A DNA stretch of 56,934 nt from Desulfobulbaceae bacterium (GTDB taxonomy: Bacteria; Desulfobacterota; Desulfobulbia; Desulfobulbales; Desulfocapsaceae), in the NCBI GenBank assembly GCA_011390165.1, contig JAABSV010000025.1, positions 1 to 56,934 on the forward strand. The letters are read 5' to 3'. This document shows, piece after piece, positions 1 to 7,241 of this stretch (positions within the stretch are counted from its first letter, which is position 1; every line of letters begins with the position of its first letter). Below the pieces are notes generated by a model. It was not told the origin of the DNA, ran no database searches, and was given only the letters and a program-made list of their open reading frames with translations. A program made the position numbers and the translations under genes.

Positions 1-167
1 ATTCTCGCCTTGTTGTTCTCGCCGATGGCGATGTTGGCCGCCTGCTCGACCTGGCTCTGGTTGGTCACCTTGCCGTCAATTTTCGATGCCGCCCATACGG
101 AAGAAACGGAAGAAACGCTCATTGCCACAGTCAGTCCAAGTACGCTCACCAAGAATGTTTTTTTCAT
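1..167 (-). CDS. Secreted Asn/Gly-repeat protein, 5' end only
   Basis: The first 55 codons of a gene that runs off the left edge of the window. The start ATG (167-165) has a good ribosome binding site, AGAGGGA, just upstream. The product begins with a classical signal peptide (MKKTFLVSVLGLTV, ending VWA) with likely cleavage before SKIDGKV. The mature start has the pattern S-x3-G-K-x2-N ... N-I-A-x-G-x2-N-x-A. It aligns without gaps, 11 of 27 identical, with the first mature residues of the subtilase at 2014-4065. I infer a secreted repeat protein of the same family, transcribed divergently from the ECF sigma gene and possibly under its control. I cannot name the family. A beta-solenoid or amyloid-like fold is possible because the spacing of Asn, Gly and Gln recalls curli- and Fap-type repeats, but that is a guess. 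Confidence 0.75.
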   Translation of the reverse strand, partial: MKKTFLVSVLGLTVAMSVSSVSSVWAASKIDGKVTNQSQVEQAANIAIGENNKAR

Positions 168-575
168 TGTTTTTCCCTCTGTTCATTTTTTTTTGTCTTC
201 ATCCCACCAATCGGGAACCTTCCCGCTCAATGAGCTGTCCTTTACCCTTATGTCCCTCGGTTTCGGCAAAAGGTTCATATTTTTTTTCTGCTCGTTCACC
301 AGCACCCCATTTTCGCTCGACCAGGCCACCTTCGAGAGCCAACTCCAGCTCGGCGGCCAGTCTGAACGAACCAGGAGCAGTGAGCTGAACGGGTCACGAT
401 CCGGTTTCTGCAGCCTTTTGCTGCCTGTCGGTGATCGATTACTTTTTTAAGAGGGGAAAAATAGGCGATAGTACCTTGTCAATCGAGCCGGTTCATGTTT
501 ATTCACATTTTTTAGGGCCTTTGCTAGCCACTCTTTCACTCTTCTTTTGAACCTTTTCCAGGATCCCTGAGACAT
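168..575. other. Divergent intergenic region of the sigma/repeat-protein module
   Basis: This 408-base space separates the divergent repeat-protein gene and the ECF sigma gene. Both promoters should lie here, but I cannot place either with confidence. It holds one copy of dispersed repeat family B (291-446) and A/T-rich runs at 187-195 and 281-289. No further coding region is convincing. Confidence 0.6.
291..446 (+). repeat. Dispersed repeat B, copy 1
   Basis: About 155 bp that aligns by eye along its length with copies at 46155-46306 and 53150-53315. Shared blocks are GTTCA-x-CAGCA-x-CC, CCATTTTC, CAGGCC, GAACGAACC, CCGGTTT and CCTTTTGCTGC. It can form a GGCC...GGCC stem enclosing a GAG/CTC stem. 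It lies 130 bp upstream of the ECF sigma start, in the same orientation as that gene. Its function is unknown. Confidence 0.7.
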
Positions 576-1139
576 ATGAGTACAGACGGAGAGCTCCTGC
601 AGGAAAAACGTCTGCTTGCCCAGGTGGCGGCGGGAGACGCCTCGGCCTTTCGCCAGCTCTACGACTCGACCAGTGGCAAGGTGGCCCGTTATGTACAGAA
701 AGTGGCCGGGAATCACAGTCTGGTCGATGATGTTGTCGTCCAGACCTACACGGTGGCTTGGCAGAAGAGTGCCTCATTTCAGGGAAACGGCAGGGTCACC
801 ACATGGTTGATCGGTATTGCCCGTAACATCCTGTTTCGTGAGGTGAGAAAGGGTAAAACCCATGTGCCGTTTGAAGAAGAGTACAGTGGTGCTGATACCG
901 AGAGTCAGTTTCAAGTTGAGATCCGGTCGACGCAACTGGCCGTCAAGGCCGCCCTGGAGGGCCTGAAGGTGAAACATCGGGAGATTCTTGAACTGGTATT
1001 TTATCAGGAGTTCAGCTACACAGAGGTGGCGGCACTGATCGGCATACCGGTAAACACCGTCAAGACGAGAGTGTTTCATGCAAAACAGGCACTGAAAGAG
1101 ATCCTGGAAAAAGAGAATATCACCGACTATGACAACTGA
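576..1139 (+). CDS. ECF-type RNA polymerase sigma factor
   Basis: A 187-residue group 4 (extracytoplasmic function) sigma factor, which directs RNA polymerase to a small regulon when released from its anti-sigma partner. Region 2 spans about residues 25-90 (FRQLYDSTSGKVARYV, then VTTWLIGIARNILFREVRK, the usual TWL-IARN core). Region 4 spans about 124-175, with the helix-turn-helix YTEVAALIGIPVNTVKTRV. Length and two-domain layout are normal for ECF factors. The start ATG is preceded by CCAGGATCC. The gene overlaps the next one, a membrane anti-sigma factor, by 11 bp, so the two are very probably co-translated partners. A secreted subtilase follows and a secreted repeat protein is divergent; both are the obvious candidate targets. 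I did not recognise the ECF subgroup. Confidence 0.93.
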   Translation: MSTDGELLQEKRLLAQVAAGDASAFRQLYDSTSGKVARYVQKVAGNHSLVDDVVVQTYTVAWQKSASFQGNGRVTTWLIGIARNILFREVRKGKTHVPFEEEYSGADTESQFQVEIRSTQLAVKAALEGLKVKHREILELVFYQEFSYTEVAALIGIPVNTVKTRVFHAKQALKEILEKENITDYDN

Positions 1140-1767
1140 ACATACCGATACATCCCATCTCATTGCCGAGTATTGTAACAATCGGCTAAGCGCAAGGGAA
1201 AAGGCCGAATTCGAACAGCGTCTGCAAAAAGATCATGAACTGTCGGCGGCCTGCAACGAGTTTCGCCGATTTCAGACCCTGTATCGGCAGGTTGATCCTG
1301 TCGAGCCGGCACCGTCAGCGGCGCTCTTCGCCCGTATTTCCGATGAGATTGCCGCTCTTCCGCGGGGGGCGGGCAAAAGGCCGGCATGGTCCCGTCGGCT
1401 GGCAGGGGCCGTGAGTGATTTCTGGCAGCGTTTTCGGGAGCCGATGCCGTGGGTGCTTGCTGCCGCCCAGGCTGTGGTTATCGCCCTTCTCCTCGTGCCG
1501 GCGCCGCAGCAGAACATCTATTCCACTCTGAGCACGGCGGGCGTTGCCGCCGATGACGAGATGAGCAGGATCAATGTGGTCTTCCGCCCCGAGAGCACCG
1601 AGTCCGATATCCGCAGCCTGCTGCATACCATCCAGGGATCGGTGAGCAGCGGGCCCAGCCGGGAAGGGCGCTATGTGGTCAGTATCGGCAGCCCGAGCGA
1701 CCTTGATACGGTCGTGCGGACTCTGCAGGAGTCGACAATCGTGCTTTTTGCCGACCCGGTACGCTAG
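1129..1767 (+). CDS. Membrane anti-sigma factor with protease-prodomain-like C-terminus
   Basis: A 212-residue single-pass membrane protein. Residues 1-105 are cytoplasmic and helical, starting like a zinc-finger anti-sigma domain (HLIAEYCNNRLSAREKAEFE), but the H-x3-C-x2-C zinc motif is missing; only isolated Cys16 and Cys42 are present. One transmembrane helix lies at about 106-124 (PWVLAAAQAVVIALLLVPA). The periplasmic part, about 147-210 (VVFRPESTESDIRSLL, RYVVSIGS, VVRTLQES, FADP), has the strand-helix-strand order of the propeptide of secreted subtilases. The next gene encodes such a subtilase with its own propeptide. Position, overlap with the sigma gene and topology make an anti-sigma factor very likely. 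The idea that its outer domain is bound or cut by the protease is my inference. Confidence 0.85.
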   Translation: MTTEHTDTSHLIAEYCNNRLSAREKAEFEQRLQKDHELSAACNEFRRFQTLYRQVDPVEPAPSAALFARISDEIAALPRGAGKRPAWSRRLAGAVSDFWQRFREPMPWVLAAAQAVVIALLLVPAPQQNIYSTLSTAGVAADDEMSRINVVFRPESTESDIRSLLHTIQGSVSSGPSREGRYVVSIGSPSDLDTVVRTLQESTIVLFADPVR

Positions 1768-2013
1768 CTTCTCGGCAACCTGTTCCTGCCCGTGTCCTAC
1801 TCATTTGCCGGAGTGACGGTAAGTGCCTCCCGGGAGGGCAGCGCCCAGTCTGTCGCGGAGATCCGGGCCATTAAACTCTTTATTGTGCCGACCAGGTATG
1901 GTTTACTGCTGCCAGCTCTTTTCCTTTTTTTCCTGCCTCCTGCCGCTTGCGAACCACTGCGAGGCACGGCGACCCATTTTGGGGCCGGCCCGGCAGGTGA
2001 ACTGGTGGTGCCC

Positions 2014-4065
2014 ATGATCGGCCGCGTCAATCCTGGACTGGTCCTCAAAACAGTATACCTGTGCACTCTGCTGCTCTTCTCCCTCAACACGCCCCACCTG
2101 GTCCTGGCTGAATCGACGGTGCAGGGAAAGATCATTAACGCCCCGAGCAGCGAACGGAGCAGCAACATTGCGGCGGGCACCGATAACCGGGCGGTGCACT
2201 CCTCGCTCAGCCTGAACAATGTGAAGATGAGCGGCACCGCCGCCAACAGTGTGCAGAGCAAAACGGCAGCAAACCTTGCCGCCGGGGAGAGGAACACGGC
2301 CAGCCAGGGGGCCTTGTCCCTCTCCCGCGCCACAGTGGCGGGCAGTGTCCAGAACAGTGCCGTGACCAGATCGACGCGAAACATGGCGGTGGGCAGGGAG
2401 AATCAGGCCAACCAGTCCTCGCTGGAGGTGAAGTCCGCCACAGTGAAGGGGGGTATCGGTAACATCTCCAGAGGCAGCAGTCTCCTCAATGCCGCAGTTG
2501 GCAGTCGCAATCAGGCCAATCAGTCAGCCGCCATCATACGAAACTCCACGCTCAGCGGCACACTGAGCAACACTGCCGTGGGCAGTGCCAAGGTGAACAT
2601 GGCCATCGGTACCGCCAACCGAGCCGATCAGGGAAGCGTGCGCGTCGAAAACAGCCGCGTCAGTGGGACGGTGGCCAACACCTCGACCATGCAGAAAGGC
2701 AGCAATATGGCAGTGGGCAGCGGCAATTCGGCGAGCCAGGCGGCAATACTGGTCGAAGGGACGAAACTGCGCGGCATGGTTGTCAATACCACCACCGGCG
2801 ACAAGGCGGTAAACCTTGCTCTCGGCTCTGGAAACGAAGCGCAGCAATCCTCCATCGTCGTCGACGGGGGACAGGGTAACGGCCGGGGCGCCGCCATGAG
2901 CCAATTCCATGCCGGCCCGGCAAGCCCGCAATCGACAGAAGGGGCAATTTTTGCCTTCCCGGGCCGAAAGGAGGGGCAGGAGGCAGAGAGACCGGCCCCT
3001 GCCGGGCATGTTCCCGGCCAGGTAGTTTTCCTCGTCGATAACGATCCGGCGGGCCTTGCCAGTCTTGAGCGGATTGCCGCAAAGTACCGTCTCGGAGTCG
3101 GTGAGCAGACGGTACTCCGATCGCTTAACCGGATCATGGTGGTCTCCTCCACCTCCGCCGCGGCTGGTGGCCCGGTCGAGGTCGCCCGGGCTCTGCAAAA
3201 CGAGTCCGGGGTGTACAATCCCCAGCCCAACTATCTCTTTGCCACCATGGGGCAAGAGGATCCAATGCGTTCCATGCAAAACCTGGCCGGCCTGCTCGAA
3301 CTGCCAAAAGTGCACGGCCGGCTCAGGGGCAGAAACATCACCGTGGCGGTGGTCGACACCGGGGTGGAGGTGGAGCACGAGGACCTCCGCTCCCGTATCG
3401 TTGGCTACCACAACTTCATAGCGGACAGCACCTACCAGGGGGAGATGCACGGAACCGCCGTAGCCGGCATCATCGCCGCCGACAGCAACGAACATGGAAT
3501 TGTCGGAATCGCCCCCGAGGTCTCTCTCCTGGCCCTGCGGGCCTGCCGCCAACTGAGCGGCAGATCGGCCATGGGAGAATGTTTCTCGACCTCGCTGGTC
3601 CGTTCTCTTGACACCGCCATCTCGGCCCGGGCCGATGTGGTCAACCTGAGCCTTGGGGCCTATGTCAACGACACCCTGCTGGGGTTGATGATCGACAGCG
3701 GGCATGCGCTGGGAATGGTGTTTGCGGCGCCGGTCGGCAATGACCCAGCAGCAGAACATATCGCCTTCCCGGCGGCGCACGACAAGGTGGTCAGTGTGGC
3801 GGGTATGGATGAGTCGGGTAACCCGCTCCCCAACCGGCGGCTGGCGGCCATGGCCGATGCTGTCGCCCCGGCAACCCATATTTTTACCACGGTACCCGGC
3901 AACCACTATACCTTCACCGACGGTACATCTCTGGCCAGTGCCGCCATTTCCGCCATTATCGCCTTGTCTCTGGAAAATCGAACATCCCCGGATGCCCTTT
4001 GTCTGCCGCGCTTCACCAGTGCTCTCCCCTGGAGTGCGCAGGTCTTCTCGTGCATTGGTCTGTAG
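2014..4065 (+). CDS. Secreted subtilase (S8) with seven N-terminal 36-residue repeats
   Basis: A 683-residue secreted serine protease, counted from the ATG at 2014. The signal peptide is residues 1-32 (VYLCTLLLFSLNT ... LVLA). Residues 33-280 hold one partial and six complete repeats of exactly 36 residues, pattern V-x-G-T-V-x-N ... N-M-A-V-G-x2-N-x-A-x-Q. A linker (281-335) leads to a subtilase propeptide (336-410, ending PQPNYLFA). The S8 domain (440-655) has the full triad: Asp448 (VAVVDTG), His479 (MHGTAVAG), Ser639 (DGTSLASA), plus oxyanion Asn576. The reading frame stays open upstream to a GTG at 1792, which would add 74 residues and a second hydrophobic stretch. I prefer 2014 because a normal signal peptide follows and GGTGGTG precedes it. 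The C-terminus after the serine motif is short. The gene follows the sigma/anti-sigma pair. Repeats fused to a subtilase are unusual. Confidence 0.88.
   Translation: MIGRVNPGLVLKTVYLCTLLLFSLNTPHLVLAESTVQGKIINAPSSERSSNIAAGTDNRAVHSSLSLNNVKMSGTAANSVQSKTAANLAAGERNTASQGALSLSRATVAGSVQNSAVTRSTRNMAVGRENQANQSSLEVKSATVKGGIGNISRGSSLLNAAVGSRNQANQSAAIIRNSTLSGTLSNTAVGSAKVNMAIGTANRADQGSVRVENSRVSGTVANTSTMQKGSNMAVGSGNSASQAAILVEGTKLRGMVVNTTTGDKAVNLALGSGNEAQQSSIVVDGGQGNGRGAAMSQFHAGPASPQSTEGAIFAFPGRKEGQEAERPAPAGHVPGQVVFLVDNDPAGLASLERIAAKYRLGVGEQTVLRSLNRIMVVSSTSAAAGGPVEVARALQNESGVYNPQPNYLFATMGQEDPMRSMQNLAGLLELPKVHGRLRGRNITVAVVDTGVEVEHEDLRSRIVGYHNFIADSTYQGEMHGTAVAGIIAADSNEHGIVGIAPEVSLLALRACRQLSGRSAMGECFSTSLVRSLDTAISARADVVNLSLGAYVNDTLLGLMIDSGHALGMVFAAPVGNDPAAEHIAFPAAHDKVVSVAGMDESGNPLPNRRLAAMADAVAPATHIFTTVPGNHYTFTDGTSLASAAISAIIALSLENRTSPDALCLPRFTSALPWSAQVFSCIGL
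2206..2853 (+). repeat. Six in-frame 108-bp coding repeats
   Basis: Residues 65-280 of the subtilase precursor are six consecutive units of exactly 36 residues without insertions or gaps. Each carries a conserved NxAxG-x2-N-x-A-x-Q block at the same register. The DNA units have diverged, so the conserved feature is the protein pattern and not a recent duplication. Confidence 0.9.
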
Positions 4066-4330
4066 TTCCGCCTCTCTTGTTCAGGTGCCAACCCTGCCCG
4101 GACTTTGAGTACGGCCATTTCAGCGGCCCACCTCGCGGCTCCCACGCCCTCGGCACCTGGGGCGGCTTTTCCGCCTGGTCCTCCCCGGAAAGGCTGCCAG
4201 GGCGATGGCGTTTTTTTGCCCTGATTTCGTCTTGACACTACCACAATGTGACATACGTATTTCAAGCAGAGCGCTCTAACCGGCTGGGGCGTCTGCTCTC
4301 TGCAGACCAGCGCCAGGGTTACAGCGGGTC

Positions 4331-4360
4331 AGACAGGGCCAGACAGGGCCAGGCAGGGTT
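4331..4360 (+). repeat. 10-bp tandem repeat, three units
   Basis: Two perfect units of AGACAGGGCC followed by a diverged third, directly next to repeat A copy 1. Confidence 0.8.
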
Positions 4361-4364
4361 TAAA

Positions 4365-4507
4365 GCCACCTTGAGAAATGGTATTTTCGCCCAATCTCTG
4401 CGTAGAACGAAAACAATTTGTCCTTTGGATATCAACTATATGCCTTCGGCAATTTGTTTTCTTTCGCCTTGATTTTGAACGGAAATTGGAATTTTTCAAG
4501 ACAGCCT
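4365..4507 (+). repeat. Dispersed repeat A with terminal inverted repeats, copy 1
   Basis: A 143-bp element with 16-bp imperfect terminal inverted repeats (about CACCTTGAAAAAT at one end and its complement at the other). The inner arms also pair (GAACGAAAACAATTTG with CAATTTGTTTTCTTTC). The same sequence is present in the opposite orientation at 8560-8703, about nine in ten bases identical by eye, and its right half recurs at 34079-34132. It looks like a MITE or an ERIC-like palindromic element. It has no coding capacity. Confidence 0.85.
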
Positions 4508-4548
4508 TAAGAAACGAACGAAAAACAGACTATTGGGGAGAGGTTTCC

Positions 4549-4833
4549 ATGGAAAGGTATGAGAAAACAGAAAACTACGGCCCATCAGAGTACGAGTACA
4601 ATTTTGATTTTGATTTAGATCTTCGGCTTACCTTCTTCGATTATCTCCGTTTGCTGCCCTTTGCGATATGCATGGTACCGGCAATCCTGGTTCTGGAGCT
4701 TTTCTCGAACCTTGTCAAGAGGATCAGGGGCAAGAGAGAAGAGGCGGTGAGCGAAGTGGCGGAAGGTTTACAGCCGGTGAACTGTATGGGGCAGTATTGT
4801 TTGCTGCCGGCACCACCACCACCCAGGCGGTGA
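4549..4833 (+). CDS. Small single-pass membrane protein, unknown
   Basis: A 94-residue protein I do not recognise. The start ATG has a strong ribosome binding site (GGGGAGAGG) just upstream, which is the main reason to accept the gene. The N-terminus is acidic and aromatic (YGPSEYEYNFDFDLDLRL), followed by one hydrophobic helix at about residues 34-55 (LLPFAICMVPAILVLELF), then a basic stretch (KRIRGKREE) that would sit in the cytoplasm. The C-terminus (CMGQYCLLPAPPPPRR) is proline-rich with two cysteines. It begins 41 bp after repeat A copy 1, which may provide or disturb its promoter. Confidence 0.5.
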   Translation: MERYEKTENYGPSEYEYNFDFDLDLRLTFFDYLRLLPFAICMVPAILVLELFSNLVKRIRGKREEAVSEVAEGLQPVNCMGQYCLLPAPPPPRR

Positions 4834-4862
4834 CCCTCCGGCAGCGCAGATACCTTTGCGGT

Positions 4863-5810
4863 TCAGTATCCTCTGTTAAAGTCGACGATGTTGAGGAGTT
4901 CCTCGCCACCTAACCATCGGTGGTAGTTGTCGATAAATATCGGCGCGATCAGTTCGGCGCTGCTCGGTGCGGCGGTGTGGAAGGTAAGGATGGTGTTGGG
5001 GGTCTGCCAGAGAGGGTGGGAGGCCGGCAAAGGTTCCTCGGCAAAAACATCCAGTACGGCGCCGCCGATCTTTTTTTCGCTGAGGGCCCGGGCCAGTGCC
5101 GCCTCGTCAAGAACATTGCCCCGGCCGACGTTGATGAGCACCGCACTGTTGCGCATGGTACTGAGCACTTTGGCGTCGATCAGGCCGGTGGTTGCCGGGG
5201 TGTCGGGGAGCACCGCCACCAGGTAGTCGAGGTTGCGGACAAAGTCGAAAAGTTCCGCCGGCAGGTAGCAGCGCTCGATGGCCGGGCAGGAACTCTGGCT
5301 GCGGGAGAAGCCGACGATGCGCACCCCCAGACCGGCGACCACCCTGGCGATCTCCCGGCCGATGGAGCCGAGCCCCATTATCCCCAACCGTTTTCCCCGC
5401 AGGGTTCCCGGTGGGCTCTCGTCCCACTGTCCGGCCTGCTGGCTCCGGTAGCGCTGGAGAAATCTGCGCTCGTGGGTGAGCAGGTGGCAGAGCACATATT
5501 CCGCCATCAGTGGTCCGAAGACCTCCTTAATACCGGTGAGCAGATAGTCCCGGCGCAGCCCTGCCGCGAGCAGCGGGGTGATGCCGGCCCAGGTTGATTG
5601 AACCCATTTGAGCCGCCGGGCGTGGGGCAGGGCCTGGCAGAGCAGGTCCGGTGAGCCGAGGAGGATGTCACACCCCTGCAGGGCCGGGCTCTCTTTGTCC
5701 ACCGCGCCGCTGACGGCCACGGTCAGCCCTGGCAGGTCGGCCTCGACGATGGCCTGCTGGTAGGCCTCGGCATCACTGGCCAGAATAAGGAGTTTTGTCT
5801 GTCTCGCCAT
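4863..5810 (-). CDS. D-isomer-specific 2-hydroxyacid dehydrogenase
   Basis: A 315-residue NAD(P)-dependent enzyme interconverting a 2-oxoacid and a D-2-hydroxyacid. The nucleotide-binding motif is GLGSIG at 146-151. The catalytic triad is Arg230 (INVGRGNV), Glu259 (VFAEEPL) and His278 (TFHTAAP). The catalytic and cofactor domains have their usual order and length. The N-terminal domain is diverged, and the overall type is closest to the GhrA/glyoxylate reductase branch. I chose the ATG at 5810 because GGAGGAAG precedes it and the protein then starts with the expected KLLILASDAE strand. The frame is open for another 34 codons upstream, but that part looks non-coding. The substrate cannot be told from the sequence. 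Confidence 0.9.
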   Translation of the reverse strand: MARQTKLLILASDAEAYQQAIVEADLPGLTVAVSGAVDKESPALQGCDILLGSPDLLCQALPHARRLKWVQSTWAGITPLLAAGLRRDYLLTGIKEVFGPLMAEYVLCHLLTHERRFLQRYRSQQAGQWDESPPGTLRGKRLGIMGLGSIGREIARVVAGLGVRIVGFSRSQSSCPAIERCYLPAELFDFVRNLDYLVAVLPDTPATTGLIDAKVLSTMRNSAVLINVGRGNVLDEAALARALSEKKIGGAVLDVFAEEPLPASHPLWQTPNTILTFHTAAPSSAELIAPIFIDNYHRWLGGEELLNIVDFNRGY

Positions 5811-6089
5811 CGGTTCTTCCTCCGGCAGCAGCCGAACCGGCCGCACGCCGTGCGTTGCCCGCAACCTTGCCGGCAGGTGGTTGTTTGCCCGTCGCTTCAT
5901 CCAGGACCACAAGCCCTGTATAGCATATGGGCTGCCAATGTGGAAGGGAGGAAGGGGTGGAAAAGCGGAGGGTGGGAAGGGTATCCCTTTTGATTTTTGT
6001 CCTCTTTTACGCTATCCTTGGTTGCTGATGAGCTTTGTTTGCTGGTGGGCGCTTCCGAAAAGTAAATCTCAACAAAAGGACAGACAGGG

Positions 6090-7226
6090 ATGAGATGGGA
6101 TACCGACCCGAAAATGGACCGCTTTGATCCCAAAAGGGGTGAAAAGACAATGATGGCCGTGGTTACCGCCGGCAATGGCGGCTACGACAGACTCCAATGC
6201 CGGGTGGTTGCCCTCCCGCAACCGGGGCCGGGCGAGGTTCTCCTGCAGGTACTTGCCGCCGGGGTGAACAATACGGAAATCAACACCCGTATCGGCTGGT
6301 ACTCCTCATCGGTGACCACCGCCACCGGCGAGGCGGCGGCGGGCGGAGAAGAGCAGGCCGTGGAACGGCCGGACGGCGGCTGGAACGAGGCAACCCCCTT
6401 CCCCTTCATTCAGGGGACAGACTGCTGTGGCCGCATTGTCGCCGTTGCCCCGGGTGGCGACGAGGGAAGTATCGGGGCCCGGGTACTGGTGCGGGCATGC
6501 ATGCGCCAGACCGGTTTTCACGCCATGGACAACATCTGGATGGGTTCTGATTTCGACGGCGCCTTCGCCCAGTTTGTCAAGGTCCCGGCCAGAGAGGTTT
6601 TTGCGGTGGATTGCGGCTGGAGCGATGCCGAGCTTGCCACCATCCCCTGCGCCTACGGCACTGCCGAAAACATGGTGCGGCGCTGCCGGGTGGGCAGGGG
6701 GGACCATGTCCTGGTCCCGGGGGCATCCGGTGGTGTCGGCTCGGCTGTGGTACAACTGGCCAAACGCCGGGGGGCGACGGTGACGGCGATTGCCGCCAGG
6801 GCAAAGATGGAACGGGTTCTTGCCATCGGTGCCGATCAGGTCCTCGACCGGGAGGCCAGCGTCGTCGACAGTCTCGGTGCCAACGCCGTTGAAGTGGTGA
6901 TCGACAACGTTGCCGGGCCGGCCTTTGGCGATCTGCTCCAGGTTTTGCGGCAGGGTGGGAGATACGCCTCCTCCGGGGCCATCGGTGGGCCGTTGGTGAC
7001 CCTCGACATGCGGACCTTCTATCTGAAGGATTTGCAGCTGATCGGCTGCACGGCCTGGGACGAGCCGGTATTTCCCGACCTGATCAGCTACATCGAAGGC
7101 GGCGAATTGCAGCCGCTGGTGGCCAAGATCCTGCCGCTGGCCCAGATCGCCGAGGCGCAACGGCAGTTTCTCGACAAGAAACATGTTGGCAATTTTGTCC
7201 TCATCCCGCCACCAGTAGAGCAATGA
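6090..7226 (+). CDS. Zincless MDR-family oxidoreductase (quinone-oxidoreductase-like)
   Basis: A 378-residue medium-chain dehydrogenase/reductase. The N-terminal GroES-like domain has AAGVNNTEINTR where zinc alcohol dehydrogenases have a catalytic Cys, so this belongs with the zinc-free quinone oxidoreductase/enoyl reductase branch. The Rossmann domain carries GASGGVGSA at 211-219, the usual NADPH-binding loop, and continues to a normal C-terminus. An insertion at about residues 72-100 (YSSSVTTATGEAAAGGEEQA) lengthens the N-terminal domain. The start ATG lies about 10 bp after AAAAGGA; two later ATGs (6114 and 6150) are possible. It is divergent from the 2-hydroxyacid dehydrogenase and convergent with the next gene. 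The substrate is not evident. Confidence 0.85.
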   Translation: MRWDTDPKMDRFDPKRGEKTMMAVVTAGNGGYDRLQCRVVALPQPGPGEVLLQVLAAGVNNTEINTRIGWYSSSVTTATGEAAAGGEEQAVERPDGGWNEATPFPFIQGTDCCGRIVAVAPGGDEGSIGARVLVRACMRQTGFHAMDNIWMGSDFDGAFAQFVKVPAREVFAVDCGWSDAELATIPCAYGTAENMVRRCRVGRGDHVLVPGASGGVGSAVVQLAKRRGATVTAIAARAKMERVLAIGADQVLDREASVVDSLGANAVEVVIDNVAGPAFGDLLQVLRQGGRYASSGAIGGPLVTLDMRTFYLKDLQLIGCTAWDEPVFPDLISYIEGGELQPLVAKILPLAQIAEAQRQFLDKKHVGNFVLIPPPVEQ

Positions 7227-7241
7227 AGAGGGGTGAAAAGC

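Larger units (their letters stand above)
4066..4548. other. Intergenic region with tandem repeat and repeat A
   Basis: This 483-base space has no convincing gene. Its first part (4066-4240) is GC-rich and ends in a possible stem, CAGGGC/GCCCTG, around a T-run near 4199-4224. Next come three tandem units of AGACAGGGCC (4331-4360) and then a full copy of repeat A (4365-4507). Confidence 0.5.

Noticed and set aside
268..557. A shared 10-mer TGAACCTTTT oriented towards both divergent genes (minus 277-268, plus 548-557), resembling an ECF -35 box
   Set aside because: On the sigma side it is only 18 bp from the start codon, too close for a -35 element, and no common -10 follows. Two 10-mer matches in 400 bp are not enough.
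2524..3906. A 460-codon open frame on the minus strand opposite the subtilase gene
   Set aside because: It lies wholly opposite the repeat and protease domains, which carry clear motifs. Its translation has no family signature, so it is a shadow caused by GC-rich codon use.
4199..4224. Possible terminator hairpin CAGGGC/GCCCTG after the subtilase gene
   Set aside because: The T-run is inside the loop and not after the stem, so it does not fit an intrinsic terminator.
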